A stretch of DNA of 7,807 bases from Schleiferiaceae bacterium (GTDB taxonomy: Bacteria > Bacteroidota > Bacteroidia > Flavobacteriales > Schleiferiaceae): contig JAURAE010000061.1 in the NCBI GenBank assembly GCA_030829675.1, positions 1-7,807 on the forward strand, given 5' to 3'. Position 1 is the first letter of the stretch. Each line of letters begins with the position of its first letter. A model generated the notes under the pieces. The model was not told the origin of the DNA. It did not search any database and saw only the letters and a list, made by a program, of their open reading frames with translations. Positions 6,846 through 7,807 of the stretch are shown here, one piece after another. A program made the position numbers and the translations under genes.

Positions 6846-6971
6846 ATGAAGAGAATTACCACTATTTGTATCGCCCTTTTTGCATTGGCATTGAGCAGCT
6901 GCGGTACCGCGAAAGATTGCGATTGCCCATCGTTCTCTCAACAACCTGCAGAACAAACTACTAAGGCATAA
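6846..6971 (+). CDS. Very small lipoprotein (41 residues)
   Basis: A short ORF runs from ATG 6846 to TAA 6969-6971 and codes for 41 residues. It has a complete lipoprotein signal: basic MKR, a hydrophobic core (TTICIALFALAL) and the lipobox LSSC with the lipidated Cys19 followed by Gly. The mature peptide would be only 23 residues, CGTAKDCDCPSFSQQ plus a polar tail, with two further cysteines (Cys25, Cys27) in a CDCP motif. After lipidation it should sit on the outer face of the inner membrane or in the outer membrane. I recall similarly tiny lipoproteins with a CP-x-F/Y-S-type motif in other flavobacteria, with no function known. Its stop codon directly abuts the ATG of the SprT-like gene, so the two are one transcription unit and probably translationally coupled. 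Confidence 0.8.
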   Translation: MKRITTICIALFALALSSCGTAKDCDCPSFSQQPAEQTTKA

Positions 6972-7574
6972 ATGGACCTCAGCATCATCCAACCGCTGCT
7001 GCCTACGGGTGATGTGCTTCCATTGATGGAAGCCTGGACCGCGCCCTACGATTTTGATCTCAAAATAACCCGTCCCCGTAAGAGCAAGCTTGGCGATTTC
7101 AGACCGCCGAAGCCTGGAAAGCGCTCGAGCATCACGATGAACGGGAATTTAGGCCCCTATCAATTCCTCACCACCTTCGTTCACGAATTAGCCCACCTCA
7201 TTACTTGGGAAAAGTACGGACGCAGGGCCGCTCCACACGGCAAAGAATGGAAACAATGCTTCGGAGCACTGTTGATTTCGCTAGCTGAGGCACATCCCTG
7301 GCCTGAGGTATATAAAAAGGCAATTCTGCACCATGCGTCACGCCCGAAAAGCGCTGTGGGTGGTGATCCCGGTCTACAAAGCATCTTGTTGAAACTCGAT
7401 GGCGAGGACGACCAGATACTATTACAAGATTTGGCGCCTGGCGATGAATTTCACTTCAAAACGCGCCGCTTCCGCTACCAAGAACGTCGCCGAACTAGAG
7501 CACTCGTAATGGATCTTGGGAATAAAAGATTATATACCATCCCCTTGGTCGCCCGAATAGACCCTGCAGATTAA
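6972..7574 (+). CDS. SprT-like zinc metalloprotein (HExxH)
   Basis: The 200-residue protein has the SprT-like core: the HExxH zinc motif as HELAH (residues 71-75) in FLTTFVHELAHLITWEKYG, followed 14 residues later by the third ligand His89 in PHGKEWK. This spacing and the HGKEW pattern are typical of SprT/Spartan-type zincins. Relatives in eukaryotes cleave proteins crosslinked to DNA; the role of the bacterial proteins is not established. The region after residue 120 is basic (RRFRYQERRRTR at about 165-176), which would fit nucleic-acid contact, but the C-x2-C zinc ribbon found in some SprT proteins is absent. This shorter, ribbon-free form is what I know from Bacteroidota. It has no signal peptide and should be cytoplasmic, in contrast to the lipoprotein encoded just upstream with no gap (TAA then ATG). 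The ATG at 6972 is the natural start. Confidence 0.9.
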   Translation: MDLSIIQPLLPTGDVLPLMEAWTAPYDFDLKITRPRKSKLGDFRPPKPGKRSSITMNGNLGPYQFLTTFVHELAHLITWEKYGRRAAPHGKEWKQCFGALLISLAEAHPWPEVYKKAILHHASRPKSAVGGDPGLQSILLKLDGEDDQILLQDLAPGDEFHFKTRRFRYQERRRTRALVMDLGNKRLYTIPLVARIDPAD

Positions 7575-7575
7575 T

Positions 7576-7583
7576 TACCTTTG
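7576..7583 (+). promoter_or_regulatory. Bacteroidota -7 promoter element before purK
   Basis: TACCTTTG is an exact match to the TAnnTTTG -7 consensus of the Bacteroidota housekeeping sigma factor. It begins two bases after the sprT-like stop codon and would start transcription near 7590, about 14 bases before the purK ATG, a normal short leader for this phylum. A -33 TTG at the ideal distance is not obvious; the nearest TTG (7545-7547) is too far upstream. It marks the start of a new transcription unit. Confidence 0.6.
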
Positions 7584-7603
7584 CCACAAACAATGGGGCA
7601 CGC

Positions 7604-7807
7604 ATGGCAAAGAATATCTTCTCGACAGATTATAAATTGGGAATTTTAGGCGGGGGCCAATTGGGCAAAATGATGCTCTACACCACGTTAGTAGTGGCAG
7701 CTGTTTACTGGGGGTTTAAAGGCGATTTTCTGGATTTTTGGGACGCGGCACTCTGGCTCTTTGCCTTTGTTTTTATCGAGCTCAATGTCTTCGAGTGGCA
7801 GCAGGAA
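7604..7807 (+). CDS. purK: PurK N-terminus joined to unrelated membrane-like sequence (3' end outside window)
   Basis: The frame runs from ATG 7604 to the last base (68 residues, no stop). Residues 1-28 are a typical flavobacterial start of N5-carboxyaminoimidazole ribonucleotide synthase: FSTDYKLGILGGGQLGKMML, containing the nucleotide-binding glycine loop GILGGGQLGKM. PurK carboxylates AIR with ATP and bicarbonate in purine synthesis. The next part of PurK should read like R-K/Q-W-D followed by a VLDP-type strand, but from residue 29 (base 7688) the sequence becomes hydrophobic and tryptophan-rich: LVVAAVYWGFKG, then DFWDAALWLFAFVFIELN, then FEWQQE. That looks like one or two membrane segments of another protein and nothing like PurK. 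The 5' part has its own promoter element and is a credible gene start; the 3' part is either an assembly chimera or a rearrangement. A natural functional fusion is unlikely because the PurK ATP-grasp domain is missing. Confidence 0.65.
   Translation, partial: MAKNIFSTDYKLGILGGGQLGKMMLYTTLVVAAVYWGFKGDFLDFWDAALWLFAFVFIELNVFEWQQE
7688..7807 (+). other. Foreign-looking segment after the purK junction
   Basis: These 120 bases stay open in the purK frame and code for about 40 hydrophobic residues with a conserved-looking pattern (YWGFKGDFLDFWDAALWL, FAFVFIELNVFEW). A random out-of-frame join would not be expected to give such a protein-like run, so this is probably true coding sequence from a different gene, joined in frame by chance or placed by recombination. 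I have a vague impression of proteobacterial small membrane proteins with this pattern, but cannot confirm it. There is too little sequence to name the gene or its source. Confidence 0.45.

Noticed and set aside
7593..7603. ATG at 7593 as the start of purK
   Set aside because: It is in a different frame from the GGGQLGKMM motif; the ATG at 7604 gives the normal PurK N-terminus.
1..7807. Defence island, CRISPR, toxin-antitoxin or mobile element
   Set aside because: No direct repeat array, terminal inverted repeats, transposase, nuclease or paired toxin-antitoxin ORFs were found; the genes are mostly ordinary families for this phylum.

Overview
The window looks like chromosomal DNA of a Bacteroidota bacterium, most likely a marine-type member of the order Flavobacteriales. 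The evidence is a secreted protein with a C-terminal type IX secretion sorting domain, a DUF4286 protein, the Bacteroidota forms of the MlaE/MlaF ABC pair and of a SprT-like protein, a TAnnTTTG promoter element, and weak Shine-Dalgarno signals throughout. These assignments come from reading motifs; no database search was run. No rRNA, tRNA, CRISPR array or insertion sequence was seen, and no gap between genes exceeds about 70 bases.

Left block (1-3897, + strand): four genes sit head to tail with overlapping stop and start codons. They are a TPR-repeat protein (open at the left edge), a DUF4286 protein, an M16 zinc peptidase and a class I SAM-dependent O-methyltransferase. The overlaps are ATGA, TAATG and TAATG, so this is probably one translationally coupled operon.

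Middle (3954-5281): a single gene codes for a 423-residue exported protein with a signal peptide and a type A T9SS sorting domain. Its codon use is strongly streamlined, as in highly expressed genes. It ends at a textbook intrinsic terminator with a UUCG tetraloop.

Right block: a minus-strand pair, mlaE-like permease then mlaF-like ATPase (overlap ATGA), converges on that terminator. These are the membrane core of an MCE/Mla-type lipid transporter, with no mlaD-like MCE gene next to them. A 42-bp gap separates mlaE from a divergent + strand pair: a 41-residue lipoprotein, previously easy to miss because of its size, and a SprT-like HExxH metalloprotein whose ATG abuts the lipoprotein stop codon.

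Right edge (7576-7807): an exact TAnnTTTG element precedes an ORF that begins as a clear PurK N-terminus. After about 28 residues it stops resembling PurK and becomes a hydrophobic membrane-like sequence, still in frame to the window end. This is the strangest point in the window. The simplest explanation is a chimeric join in the assembly at or near base 7688; a real rearrangement is the less likely alternative. I see no convincing sign of a wholly new defence or mobile system here.
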